The position numbers were made by a program, and so were the translations under genes. From NCBI GenBank assembly GCA_011009095.1, contig VTPC01005422.1:62001-126000 (forward strand): DNA of 64,000 bases, given 5' to 3'. Source of the stretch: Ignelater luminosus (taxonomy: Eukaryota; Arthropoda; Insecta; Coleoptera; Elateridae). The notes beneath the pieces were generated by a model. The model was not told where the DNA came from, searched no databases, and worked only from the letters and a program-made list of their open reading frames with translations. How positions within the stretch are numbered: the first letter of the stretch is position 1; every line of letters begins with the position of its first letter. Positions 33,085 through 45,424 of the stretch are shown in pieces.

Positions 33085-36000
33085 AAATTATGAGATCCAA
33101 CAGCGATGGTTTCAAATTCAAAACAGACTGTTTTCTGTGTGCTGAGGAGATAACTAATACATTGCTAGAAGCTCAGGCAAGGAAACCTCCATCGTAAAGG
33201 AACGCTGTTCATATGGTGGAACAGAGTGATAAAATCAGCTGTTGTTAAGAACGAGGGAATGAATGGGCTTTAAATATAATACGGGGTATTAAACATGAGA
33301 TTGACCTGGTGGCGATTGATGCTAGATAACACATGTTTCGCTACAAGAAGCTGTATAGGGCACCTCAGACTGAGATGAAAGGAGGATATCGGCTTGCCAC
33401 CAATGTAAATGAAGCAATGGAGTGTATTTACGTGGAACTATTTGTATATGTACGATAACACAGTCTTTTCACCACAAGATAATTTCCTGGAGGACTTAGA
33501 GACTGTAATCTCTAAATCATTGTTTCATTTTCTTGAAACAATGTTGTTAATACAAATAAAAGAACCTCAGTGGAAGCATAGAAGAAAAAGTTAGTTGCAA
33601 TTGTTCACGCACTCATTACTGCAGTCAGACCACGTTCCTTTTCTTCTTCTCTCCCAAATGGAATCAGTGTTGATCTGTTCCAAAAATTCGGTTCAAGACA
33701 CCTAACTGATCTTTTGAAGATTTTATTTCTGATACACAGAAACCTGTGTGCTTCAATTGTCCACTATCTTGCGACCTGAGAAACCTGTGGTCGATACAGG
33801 TGGCTTTGCTCAATTCAATTCCAGTTCCACGCGTCAAAAAATGTTTAATTGCCTACGTTGATAAAAGAGCCGGTTCCGTACAGCTGCAAGTTTACCGAAA
33901 AGAAGAAAACGTTGGTCTCCAAAGCATAACGATTGCTGATGTTAACAGTATTCGACTCATACTGGAAGGCACTAAACCGAATGTGCTGGAAACAGTGTGA
34001 AGAAAACATTGTCAGAGCAATAGATACTCCTGAGCCGTTAGAAGTTACACTTTAGCTCACTTAGTATTGGCTGGGCTAGTCCTAGAAATAGTTCAATTCA
34101 CTGATGAGGGCAGAGCTGTGATTTGCTCACCACTGAAGATTAGTCACAAACTTTGAGAACTCACTGAAATGAACAATGTATAGCTATCTTAGCCAAGTTC
34201 TGCAAAGTTCTTCTCACACTTGAAAGTCGTGGTCCTACTGCTAAGTTGTGGGTCCAGTACCTGAAGTAACGATTCAATTTATTGAGGCTGAGAGGTTAGA
34301 AAATTGGGAGCTTCACTTCATCTCAGTACATCCAATGCTGCCATATCTTAACGCAGCAGGCCATTTTTCGTGCCAAGTGTGCCCATTTATATTTACAAGA
34401 TATGTGGATACTGTTGAATCGAATGAATCCAGATGAGTATAATCAATTCACCAACGGTTATTTCACAATATGACGTATTGAGAAATTCTGTGGTGGCATT
34501 TGGTCAGACATGACCATCGAGCAGACGCTCAGGAAACACATAAAGAATTCAGGAGACCTCACCCGTTGTCGAGGCATTACAGACGCTGTCCTCACTCGGT
34601 GGACGCTTGGCATGGTATACTTACAGAATATTTGTGATGAAATAGAGAGTTACTGCAATCTCACCTCTGCGACTTCTGAACAGTATGTGAATACAAGGCC
34701 TTCTCGCATAATCTGAGACAATGACGATGTCAACGAGCTGGAACAATGGTTTAACCTTCCTCTGTCTTGATTCCTTGATATCCATTAGTTCTAGAATACT
34801 AGAAGGAGGAGAAGTTAATTGCTACTTAGCTGAAGAAGTTGGCAAGAAAGAAATGTCAAAAATAGTTGGTAACAACTTTCAAAAGGTAACATTCAAACGC
34901 AGGGACAAGGTCACAACTCTTGCTTCATACAGCATGAGAGTGGGAAAGAAAACATTTACTATTGATACCCATACAATTTTTCCTCGAGTCTGCGTAACAA
35001 AGCAGTCCGATGAGGATCTGAGGAACTTCTTAAGTTATGAATTGTCTCCGTTTCCGACCTCAATTTTCTGTGAAGAGGGAATGAGCAAAGGAACAAAATC
35101 TACCCTATACCTCCATCGACAAAAATCAAATTCAAGGGAATAGCACATTTGTGGTGGTTGATGGTGGCTATCTGCTCCACAAAGTAGTATTGCAACACAA
35201 TGCAAACTTTAGTACTATAGCTGCCACCAACTTGAAATATCTTGAAAACAATTATGGCAAACACGTAGCTGTCGTCTTTTATGGTTACCCAGTGGCAGAA
35301 AGCGAGAAAAGTACAAAAAGTAAAAAAAATGTATGTCCCGACATCGTATTTGATGAACAAACAGCTCACCTTCTTCAAGAAAAATTTTTGTCCAATAACA
35401 GCAACAAGGGACGGCTTATTGATTTGTTTAAGGATATGTTTCAAAAAGGAAGTATTAACGTATTCCGGGCCGAAGAAGATGCAGATTGTTTGATTATCAA
35501 CACTGTCATATCTATGAGTATTCTTTACGATACGGTTTGTGGTTGGTGAAGATGTAGACCTACTGGCTCTGCTTACTGTATTAACATCTCAGGAAACCAG
35601 AAACGTGTGTTTCCAGAAACGTGGAATGGGTAAACATGGTGATATTTTTTATTCATCAAATTCATTTAAGTACACCTACTGTTAATGTTTGTTCACGCAT
35701 TCAGTAAGTGCGATTCAACATCCTACATTTTTGGCCAATGAAAAAACAAATTTTGCTCATGTTTCAAACAACGATCTCACCTTGAAAATGAAGCAAGCAT
35801 TTTTCTGAATCCTAAGGCAACAGCTGAGGGAGTTGCTAAGGGAGGGGAATTTATCCTTGTTCAACTGTATGAAAGGGGCCCCAAAAAAAAGACCTTAACG
35901 ACCTGCGCTACAATCTGTTTACAAGAGCAGCAGCCAAAGCTAAATGTAATTTTGTCACACTGTCGCCAACCAGTAATGCTGCTAAGTATCATAGTCTGAG

Positions 36001-36090
36001 GACTTACTACCAAGTGCAGACATGGTTGAAAAATGTGGAAAATCTTTTTGAATGGGGATGGGTTGCTATACGCTCGTTAGGACCCTAAAT
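33085..36090 (+). pseudogene. large intronless gene with FEN1/XPG-like domain, decayed
   Basis: About 1000 codons in one orientation, broken by stops and frameshifts. In order: an N-terminal CxxC segment (TDCFLCAEE, 33125), NIIRGIKHEIDLVAIDA, AIVHALITAVRPRSF (33600), MTIEQTLRKHIKNSGDLTRC and LTRWTLGMVYLQNICDEIES (34510), SDEDLRNFLSYELSPFPTS and MSKGTKSTLY (35010), then a nuclease-like domain: VVVDGGYLLHKV, VVFYGYPVAES, FRAEEDADCLII, and after a frameshift VVGEDVDLLALL. These match the acidic motifs of FEN1/XPG-type nucleases (VDG, FDGxP, EAEA/EDAD, DxD). The FDG Asp is Tyr here. The tail reads SLRTYYQVQTWL and FEWGW. I recall similar multi-copy uncharacterised invertebrate proteins; a function is not established. 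Lack of introns suggests a mobile or retrocopied origin. Confidence 0.65.
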
Positions 36091-36140
36091 CTAGAACTTT
36101 TTTTGAATGCTCTAGCTTCGCTCGGTATATGATTTAAATT

Positions 36141-36195
36141 GGTGGAGCAATGGTCCAGTATATCAGAGATGTGGGTTTGAATTCTACGCGAACTC
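36141..36195 (+). repeat. tRNA-like fragment, relative of 63826-63892
   Basis: 'atatcagagatgtgggtttg' matches the B-box half of the minus-strand tRNA-like sequence at 63826-63892. An A-box-like 'ggtggagcaatggtccag' precedes it. The anticodon arm is not formed, so this is a SINE or tRNA relic. Confidence 0.4.
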
Positions 36196-36249
36196 AAAAT
36201 TTTCTGTATGGATAAATTTAAAAATTAATTACTGCAGACTTACTGAACA

Positions 36250-38780
36250 TTGAATACTTAATTATCAAGGACGTTAAACATTTAACATTAGATTTCAGAC
36301 CGTGTTGTTTATCGAACGGCATTTCAATTACTTAATAATTCTGTTAATCTTAATCTCTCAAATTAAATATTAATGCAGTAGCGAACGTGGTCATTTACAT
36401 AATTAAATCCTTTGAATTTGGTTTATAACAAGCAAAATGGACAGTTTTGAAAATTCAAACTTGATCTTTTTGGATATTATTCCAGCGTGCTATACCGTCT
36501 ATACACCACTACCCTTTCTTGGATTACCAGTGACCTCCAGGCCACACGTTGAAATACTTTGAACTAGACTAGTAGTATATAGAAGAGATAGAGGACGTGC
36601 AGTAATGGTAATAATCATGTTTGCTCTAGTTACATTATAAACTTTCCCTTAGTATTCTCATTATATTGTTCTGTTTTCAAGTTGGGCAAAAAACTTTTTT
36701 GCTTGGTGTATTTTACATTTCAAAATTATCATTACATTTTGTAGTATTTTTATAATTTTGTTTCACTTGAAAACGATGTTGTCTTAGATAAGTTTTTTCT
36801 AGCAAACGGAATTTATGTTTATTTTCGTTGTCACAGAAATAAATTGATTTTCCATATTTAACCGTAGTTAGAAGGAGTAAAAGAAAAGTCGAATTATACT
36901 TGAAAAAGAACCCTCCCTTTTTATTCAAACAAGACAAGAGACGAAATTCCATCTATTAAATACTAATTAAAGCGAAATTTGTTGATGTTTAATATCTCTT
37001 AATCTTCCTTTTTTCATCTCTGGAACATTTTCTGAAAACGAACTGAACATCGCTTTTTTTCCTAATTTTAATCAAAGGTGGAAAAAAAACTTTATAAAGT
37101 GTTACCGGAGTGTAATTAAAACCTTCTAAAAGGAATAATTATAAATACCCCTCGAAAGGAATTTAATCAAAATTTCTTTTGATATCAGACCATATAACTC
37201 TTTAATGGTATCGATATTATTGGACGCGAAAAGGGGAATTATATAAAAATATTTTTATTATCATTCTACTCAGAATAATGATATTAAAATGAAATACAGC
37301 GTATTTGTTCGCATGAAAAACAATTTATGTTAAACCGTTCGAGATGTGCTTTTTTGCACTCTCACTGGATTATGCAAAAGCAAACTACTTCCCTGGTTTT
37401 ACTCGTAGAAACCTGAATACGAAAATACCTGGATGTTTTAATACCAGTGTAAATTTAAATTTTTTTTATACCGAAAGTATAAATATGTATATTACGATAT
37501 TTTTAAAAGATTAAATCACGTTTAAAGATTGATATCTTTTTATACAAAATTTTTAAATATTTGATCTTGACATTATTAAGATAAAGCCAAAAAACTAAAT
37601 TACAAGGCCTTTTTAAATAAAAGTTTTTGTGTTAGTTTTTTGCTTTGTGATGCTGATAAAACGAGATAGTTTGTTAGTAATTTTCAAATTCGTGTGGTAT
37701 TTAAAACCAGTATGAACTTTTTAAAAAAGAACTATAGCACCTAAGTACAATACAAATAACAGTAACAATTTCTTGTATTAAGCTTTATTAAATATTTTTT
37801 AAAATTAAAATAAACTACAAAGCAAAAAGCTGGAAATAATTCTAAATATGTCCAGAAATTGATTATAATGTAAATATAAAGAAAAGCTTCTTTAATTCCC
37901 AAACGAATCAAGACTTCTTTCCCTGGAGGCTTTTGCGTTCATTTAATATAATATTATTGAAAAAGATAGAAAGAAATTATTATTTAGAATAAAATTCCCA
38001 TTTCTTATAATTAGAAAAAAGCACTTTTTATTTGTATATTATTTAAAATGTATTTAATTATAAAGATGTAGGAATAGTGTAGTGCTCAAACACCCAAAAG
38101 CCTTCCGAATCAAAATCCTGCCTGCAATCTGTGGTAAAAGAAGTGTACGACCTAGACAATTTGAATTTAAGTCGTTTGGGTCACAACAAAATGGCGAAAC
38201 CGGTGTACCATGCTTGAAGGTTGAAGTTTGGGATGATTCTGGTATAGTAAATTCTAGCTTTGAAGAATTATCAACTGTATATTATATTAGAATCATTTCT
38301 GTCACAATTTAAGACATTTTTCGACTTTAGAATCAAAAACTTAGCTCAATTCTTCTTTAATACGGTGTATTTTATGCCAATAATGCTACCTGAGATGAAT
38401 TAAAAGAAACTTGGACAAAAACAAAGCGAAATCGACGGTGTTGCCAAATTAAACATTCTAGGCCTGGAACATTAAAGAAGTGTATGGTAAAATCCAATTT
38501 AATTGTTTGACTCGATAACAGTAAGTGATAAGAGAGTGAGGTTTGCGAATTTGTAAACAGGTTGTACGTTTTTCCATGCAAAAGTTTTCCGGTGAAATGC
38601 AAGGGTACCTGGGGTGCTGCTTCTCACAGCCCTCTTTTGCCAGTCTATGAGCTTCCTAGTTTCCCCTGATTCCACAGTGACTGGGGATCCACTGTAGGCA
38701 GACCCTATCAACTCTGACTGCGGCGGACATCCAACGTTGTTATTTTCCGGAGACGTGAAAGCCAGAATAGCCGCCATGGA
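36250..38780. other. AT-rich spacer, nothing recognised
   Basis: Very AT-rich. A minus-strand frame at 38499-38777 adjoins the LINE remnant and may be its extreme C-terminus, but carries no motif I know. Confidence 0.4.
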
Positions 38781-38789
38781 ATCAATGAG

Positions 38790-39529
38790 AAGAAGTGCTT
38801 AATTTCCAATTAATTATATGCCCCTTCAAGCTCGGACGCTTTTGCAGAGAAGGATTTTTGTGTTTTCAGTCGCTGAGTGGGCGGTTTATAGTTTTTCCAG
38901 TAATCCATCTCCAGGCGATTTACCTTTTCGTTTAGACTTATTACTACCAGGTCTCTTCTTACCCATAGTGGATCTACACCAGTTTGCAGTTTTATCACGT
39001 TAATAGCAGTAGAGCTGGGACCCCCCAGTTATCAATCTCAGGGCTTGGTTCTGGGTTCTATCTAGCTTCTTGGGGGCTGTGGCAATGAGTTCGTTTCCAT
39101 ACTCCACCGCGGGTCTTACATACGCGGTAGATGCTTGCGTCAAAACTTTTTCCGTGGCTCCTAATTTCGTTCCTGCTAGTAACCTCATTCGCTTATTTCC
39201 CTTCTGTGCTAGCTGATAGACGTACTTTGACTACTGCAATTTAGTGTCAAGTTGAACCCCTAAATAAGTATCGGCTTTCGTTTCACTTAGGGGATTGGAC
39301 TCATAGAGTAAAGATAGTCTTCCTTGTTGCTCCGTGGACAGTGTATAAGCACTTGGAGTTCCGATTTTTCTGAGTTGACAACTAGTTCATTTTCGTTAGC
39401 CCAAAATGAAAGCTGCGCTAAGAACTCATTTATGGTCGCCTCTAACGCCTTTATCTTACTGATGATTGCCCAAATGATTAAGTCATCTGCATAAAGTAGA
39501 GTTTGGGTATAGGGATACTCTGGACTGCT
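38790..39529 (-). pseudogene. LINE RT palm and C-terminal region
   Basis: The minus strand carries PYTQTLLYADDLIIWAI, the YADD catalytic box of reverse transcriptase. It continues with INEFLAQLSFWANENELVVN, then STAYVRPAVEYGNELIATA and KKLDRTQNQALRLITGG, and further C-terminal text TGVDPLWVRRDLVVISLNEK and RLKTQKSFSAKASELEGAYN. This is the 3' half of a Jockey-like LINE ORF2. Its 5' continuation is cut off by the foldback element at 39530-40031. At least two frameshifts or stops are present. Confidence 0.85.
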
Positions 39530-40031
39530 GGTGGCTGAAAAATCGTTCACCAGCCTATAACTATTTTATTTTAAAGATGTGAACAAAATGCAAAAGTGAA
39601 AGTTGTTTGATGTAATAAGAGGCGTAATATCATGCATTGAAAGAAAACTCAACGCCTACTGGTTTTGCATAACATCAACTAACTTTAATTGTTTAAATAG
39701 AATACCCTGAATATTTCTCGAAATTCTGAATACACCTGAAATGCTCTTCTCAACCATAAAACATACCTAACGATTTTCTTGAGGTCTTGGCCTGCAAGAT
39801 CCCCCGATTTATCAATTTCAGGCGTATTCAGAATTTTGAGAAATACACAGAATGTTCCATTTAAACAATTAAAGTTAGTTGATGTTATGCAAAAACAGTA
39901 GGCGTTGAGTCTTCTTTCAATGCATGTTATTATGCCTCTTATTACATCAAACAACTTTCACCTTTGTATTTTGTTCACATCTTTAAAAATAAAGTAGTTA
40001 TAGGCTGGTGAACGATTTTTCAGCCACCCTG
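39530..40031. mobile_element. foldback element, arms about 220 bp
   Basis: The left arm (39530-39751) and right arm (39815-40031) are near-perfect reverse complements. Examples are 'gttcaccagcctataacta', 'gttgtttgatgtaataagag', 'ttgcataacatcaactaact' and 'ctgaatac.cctgaaat'. About 63 bp of loop separates them. The right terminus CAGCCACCCTG abuts TA. The left terminus has lost its outermost bases, keeping GGTGGCTG. No transposase is encoded. The element lies inside a LINE, between its endonuclease start and its RT palm, and the LINE sequence in between is gone. Confidence 0.85.
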
Positions 40032-40039
40032 TATAATTA

Positions 40040-40490
40040 GTAGTTTTCTGTGCACTCCAGCTTTAATTTCTTTGAAGTGAGCTGTAAGTGAGAACTTGGC
40101 TGCGATTAACAATCCTGACGTCACCGTTCTCAATCTTTTAGACGTAGGTTTGATATCCATTCAGCTTGAAATATTGCTCATTGTCAGTTGAAGCACCTGC
40201 TTCCGCTATCGCATAAAAGCCAATATCGTTATTTGTCACTGTGTTTTTAAATTCTGCAAAATTGTCACCAGTTAGGCAATCTAGGTTCCAGAACAAGGTT
40301 CTGGGCAGAATGTTGTCTCCAGGGCCTTGAAAAAAACCGTCGGCTTGGCCGTTTTCTTTCCTTGGCCTTGGCTTGTTCATTCTGTTTTTTAAAACTATTG
40401 ACAATTGTTAAAATGCATTTTAAATCTTTAGTAGTGACAAGATTTCTGTGCACAGGCACGGATTTCAAAAGTCTGTATCTGGCATCTGTT
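40040..40490 (-). pseudogene. LINE endonuclease N-terminus
   Basis: The minus strand reads ILPRTLFWNLDCLTGDNFAE, NNDIGFYAIAEAGAS and YFKLNGYQTYV. This matches the start of an apurinic-type endonuclease domain of a LINE ORF2 (WN.xGL, then A.xE). It has the same orientation as the RT fragment at 38790-39529 and probably belongs to the same element, split and deleted around the foldback insertion. Confidence 0.7.
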
Positions 40491-40499
40491 ACTTAGCAA

Positions 40500-43000
40500 T
40501 TTCGGGGAGTCGTTTATAGCTTGTTTCACTGATTGGGAGGTTTTGAATTTTGTTTTTTTTATGTTAGAGTGAATAATTTTTCGAAATGTTAAGCATTAGC
40601 TGTAGTATCCTTCAAAGATCGGTGGTTGTATTTATGGTAATATGACTGGAAGTGTTGGTTAAATGCTGTTGGTTAAATGCTGTTGGTAGCTTTCTGCTTT
40701 CTTTGTAACTGCTTTGCTCTGTAGCTTCCTATCCATCTCTGACTTGTATTGGCTACTGTTTTCTCTTGATGACATGGAGATGCGTTTTTTGCGCAATTGA
40801 AGAAATCAATGGTGACGTAGCTTAAATACCATTTCTAATGATCATCTGTGGTGCCTTTAACATATTGTGCTAGGAATAGTAAAAAATTTTGAAAATACAT
40901 TTTTGAAGCTTGTTTCGGTTATTCAATTCCTGTAATTCTGCGCTTACTGGATCTTGTACAACAATAAATAAAATAGAGCGAAAATCCGACTATTAATGAG
41001 TCAGCTAAACCGTTAATAGAATACACAGAAGAAACTAACTAAAATGATGTCAGCTTACAATTATCTTGCATACAAATCCGATTTCTGTTTATAATACTAT
41101 TTGCACTAAGTTTCTATAACGATATTAAATTAAGTGGAGAATTTAATAGTTAGGAATTTGTAGGTGTAAACACGAACTTAGAAACCGCGTATTCTCTAAT
41201 CGATTCGTTAATTCAATAACAGAAGATGCTCCTTACAATAATATCTCTTCCATTTGTGACTGTATTAATACGCTAAAAGCAGGAATTAATAGAGAATAGC
41301 TACACACAAAGAGAAATGATTCTTTGAGTTATTTACAATTAATTTTTTAATTTAGAAAAATAAAATAAAAACATGTTATAGTAACTATTTGCGCTTTAAG
41401 GAATATATTGGTCAAGGAAGGTGGGTTATATTATAGTGCAACAATTCTGCTGCATTCCTGAACAAGAATGGGTTTAAATAGTTGAATTCCACAAAGTACA
41501 AGTTAGTTGGGCTGAGCATGAACATTATACCATGCAAGAGAGTGTTGTGGAAATGCTTGAACTAAAACAAAACGTTGTACTTCTCTTATTTTTAAATAAA
41601 TCTGATATTTCAACAAGAAGATTAACAAAGTCAGTCTCTATACCTACAAATCTCTTTTGTATGTTTTCCGTAATTTCAAATGAGATTTGTTTAATTAAAT
41701 TTCACAAATCAATCCCTAAAATTGATCCACACAAATGTGATTACTAATTAAATAATTCAGAATAGATCGTTTACACTAAATACAAATTATAGCATCAACG
41801 AATTGTAAGATGATACCTTTCTGGAAGCTAATTATTAATCTTCATCATATTCATAATATTTCGAAGGATTTTCTCAATAAATAATTTTATATTCGAATTC
41901 CAATTCCTTAGAGGTTATTAGCTTAAGTTAACTCAGCAATTCGATTACCTCTAAGTATTTATTGAATTTCCAGCTCAACTAATTCTTGTGGCTCTACAAG
42001 AATTTTTAATTACGTAAAAAACCACCTATAAAGTAGTTTAAAACGAGAAAGGGCAAGAACACCGACCCCACGACGTGAATTATTTCAGAAAATATCTATC
42101 GCTTCAAAAGATTTATTGACGTTATATTGTGTCAAACTGCTGAAAAACTGTCAATTACATGGAGACTGCGAGTGATGCTGGACACGGCAAAAGGATTTAT
42201 TAGCAGTTGTCCATCAAATACGTTTTATATGGGAGAATGGAAAGTAAGCGAGTTCTCAGTTTCCGGTATACTAAAATAGCAATCTTCTCTCTCTTTCACA
42301 TTTTATTCGCAACATCAACACTCTTTTCTTAGCCCACCCACTCTATGTACACAAAAAAGACGCGATTCGAATAGAAAATTTATAATCGAATTTGTATATT
42401 TAAATTTATATACTTACAAATGAGTCACAGGGAAAACTTCCGTCTGAAAAACGTGTAACACATATTTCCGAACGATGTTGTTTGCGGATGACTACGCGAC
42501 AGATACCAAACAGTTTTTATTCAACTTCTTTTTTCAGTAAACTTCCGTAGTATTGGATGTAAGCAACGAGGATTAGAACACGCCTGTGAAGTGGAAAAAT
42601 TGAAGCAAATCTTCTTTTTGCTAATTTTAGATTGCTTTAGATAAAAGGAGCTCTTTAAATGTCCGTACTAGTAGAATTCTTGCAAGTTTTTTTAAAGGAA
42701 GCTTTCTGTTTATTAAATCTGCATCTACTTAGTTTGCAGATCGGGGTTGAAAGGGATAATCCTCGAAGAATATTCATGATTGGAAGCAAGCTACCACTTT
42801 AAAGAAATTGTCAGGATGTAGTTTTTGGATGATTAATGTAACTAATACAATAGCTTCGTAGTGTCGGGGTTTTTGCTTTGTATGGAAATGATACAATTCA
42901 ATTGTGTGGCTTCGTTTAAAAGCTTTCTTTAAGTTTGTGGTAGCTTCCGTTAAAGATTTACGTATTAATCTAGTTTTTCTGATTAATTAGTTTCGATAGC
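40500..43000. other. AT-rich spacer, nothing recognised
   Basis: No coding frame beyond 71 codons and no transposon motif. Confidence 0.45.
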
Positions 43001-43004
43001 TTAA

Positions 43005-43330
43005 CCAAGATTTTGAAATGGTTTAAACAAGTAGATTCTTAGGAATTTTAAAGCCACAAAAAGTCTAATCTGGGGTGATCAATTTAAACTCATCCAGATT
43101 ATTCAAACTTCTAAATAACTAGATAACAAGTACAAAAATGAACCTATAAAATTCACTGTTTAATTGACCAATCGTTAACCGGTATGTACCAACGCGCAAT
43201 TGTAATTATTAGAAAAAATTCCCAACCTTAAAGTCCTCAAAGATTTTGCGACTTCACGAATTCCAACAAAATTCCCCCAAGGTTTTGTACCCCTTGAGAT
43301 GTCCCTGATAGAATCGACATTAATTGAAGA
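43005..43330 (+). repeat. dispersed direct repeat, partner at 54595
   Basis: Ordered shared blocks with 54595-54890: 'accaagattttg.aatg', 'ttctaaataacta.ata', 'caaaaatgaac', 'ttgac.aatc.ttaaccg', 'ttcccaaccttaaa'-like text, 'aaagattttgcgacttca', and 'gatgtccctgat'-like text. Same orientation, non-coding, diverged. Confidence 0.6.
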
Positions 43331-43769
43331 CGATATTAATTCAAACGGGGTATCTTACCCTTTTTAATAATAATTCCAGATAAATATCAGTCAAATTAAA
43401 CAAAAGATGTTTCCTTATAGAAAAGTTCCGATCTTTTTAATACCAGGTAGTAATTTGATGATAAGTTTAATTTTACCTTCAGATTCTTCAAGGGAATTTA
43501 CCAAAATTTTACACAAAACAAACTAATAATAAAAAGGAACCATTTACATAAAAATGCTCTAATTAAATAATGAATGCCAAACTACAATAAAGGCAATGCG
43601 ACAAAAATAAAACAAAATAATATCTTACGCCAGAATTCAAACGTAGGGTTGATTTTAAATTAATGGATGATTTTCGACCCTTTTTGTTCTTTTTTAAATT
43701 CAAGGTAGGGCTTTTAGCTACATAATTATGTGATTTTTGTCACATTGCTGATTATACTACTCTATACTT

Positions 43770-44515
43770 TTTAGCACTCTGTCGGCTGCGTTTGTTATAC
43801 TTTCCTTGATTTCTTTCCATGTTGGTGTCTGTCTGCTTTTTCATCTTTTTTATAACTCCATGTGCGTATTTATTTATTTCTTGTTTCCTCATTTTTCAGT
43901 GCTTCTCTGTCTCATTCTATTGTTTTTTTTTGATATTTGGCTAACTACAGCTTTCTTATTTAGTGTCGTCCGTTTTGTTTCGTATGCCGTTTATCGCTAG
44001 GACATGGTCGATTTGGTCTAGTCGGGTGCCTCCATGTCACTTTATGTTTACTTGGCTGTTCAAACATAATTGTCAGTTCATTAGTCTTCTGTGTCCATCA
44101 TCATTTGTAATACTGTGGACCGTTTCTTTGTCATCGACCACTGTTTTTTCTAGATACTCTTCTTTTTCTACCTGTGGGTTTGCATCACCCATAATTATGA
44201 TCTCGTCTTTTTTCTGATATTGTTTGGCACAATTTCCTTAGAATTTCAAAGAAATTGTTTTTTTTTCTTGTACATGTTTTTCTTTTTCTTATTGTTCTAT
44301 ATTCTTCTTGATTTGTGTCATTTCTTCTTTCATCTTTCATTTTCTCTTCTTAAAACTTTCGTTTTAATTTTTTTAAATTATCTGCATATATTTCCTGGTC
44401 CTCCTGTACTTGCTCCATTTTGTTTTTTTAATTCTGTTTCTATTTCTTGCATCTTGGAGTTGATTATCTGACGTCTTTGTTTGTTTTGGCGATGTTCTTG
44501 CTATTTTTGCTTATG
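43770..44515 (-). pseudogene. RTE-type LINE endonuclease fragment
   Basis: On the minus strand: EIIIMGDANPQVEKEEYLEK, KETVHNITNDDGHRRLMN, GGTRLDQIDHVLAI and TPTWKEIKESITNAADRVL. These match the middle and end of an RTE/BovB-like apurinic endonuclease (GDFNA, D.G.RL, QIDHV) and the linker before RT. Stops and frameshifts occur. The plus-strand frames at 43806-44471, rich in F and L, are shadows. Confidence 0.7.
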
Positions 44516-44660
44516 TGAAACCCCTCGATCTCTTCTGGGCACAAGGTTTCAAATGGTTTGTGGTCAGTTACCAACAGAAACTCAGAGCGCGGCTATTTAA
44601 ACAATCGTGGTAACGTTCACAACTCCATATCAAGGCTAATGCTTTGTTTTCTTCTTTTTA
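44516..44660 (-). pseudogene. gypsy-type RNase H fragment
   Basis: The minus strand reads KALALIWSCERYHDCLNS and, one frameshift later, FLLVTDHKPFETLCP. This is the RNase H segment of a Ty3/gypsy pol (E.LALVW.CERF, TDHKPLE). It directly abuts the RTE fragment in the same orientation. No integrase or LTR is recognisable beside it. Confidence 0.6.
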
Positions 44661-44959
44661 ATTTAATTTGTCTTTGGGAACAGTTAGGATAAGAGAAACC
44701 CACGAAGTTGAATCATTTCAATTATGCATTCTTCTAGCAGTTTATTTTCTTTTTGATACTCTGTGGCTGAACAACTGTAGTGCCAGACTAGAATCAAGTT
44801 CAACAGGGTCTTCTTTCCCCACTAATTTTTCCAAATTCGTTTCCTTGGTAGTGGTTTTGCTAGACAGTAGATAGAGACCGTGGGAATCTCGTCAATTCAT
44901 TCATATGCGTCACTAATTTGATGACGAGACATTTGGTTATCTTGTTACACCAGAAAGAG

Positions 44960-45420
44960 ACATGGCAGAAAATATATATACATCGCCCCGGGATTATTCT
45001 ACGCTAAATGTTGCAGCATGCTCGCAATGCAGTTAAATAAATCATGCTCGATGAAAGATGATCAAGAACATTCATTTCAATGCATAGCAAAGCCAATAAA
45101 ATCTTCTCTAGCAGCAGTAATTAAAATAAATAAAATATAATAAATCAAAGTGTCAAATAATAAAATGCTAATAAAAATTAAAGGACATGCAATAAAGTAA
45201 AATGAGCATGAAAGAGCTAAAAGCATGCAATAAAATAAAAATAAAAAGAACTATAGGTATGCAATAAAAAGTTAAAATAGTAACAATAAAAAATATGTAT
45301 ATATAAAATCTCTTAGAGAAAGTAATTGAACAGGTTCTAAGTTTGTGTTGTTGTGCCTATACTGCCTTCGTAAACTCTTGATCAATTAATCTAAATCCAT
45401 TAAGCACACTTAGGGTCATC
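44960..45420. other. A-rich spacer with short irregular repeats
   Basis: 45120-45300 is built from recurring 'catgcaataaaa'-type phrases and AATAAA runs. No gene. Confidence 0.4.
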
Positions 45421-45424
45421 GAGT

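Noticed and set aside
43806-44471. Hydrophobic plus-strand frames that resemble membrane proteins
   Set aside because: The minus strand encodes an RTE endonuclease; A-rich coding DNA read in reverse gives F/L-rich text.
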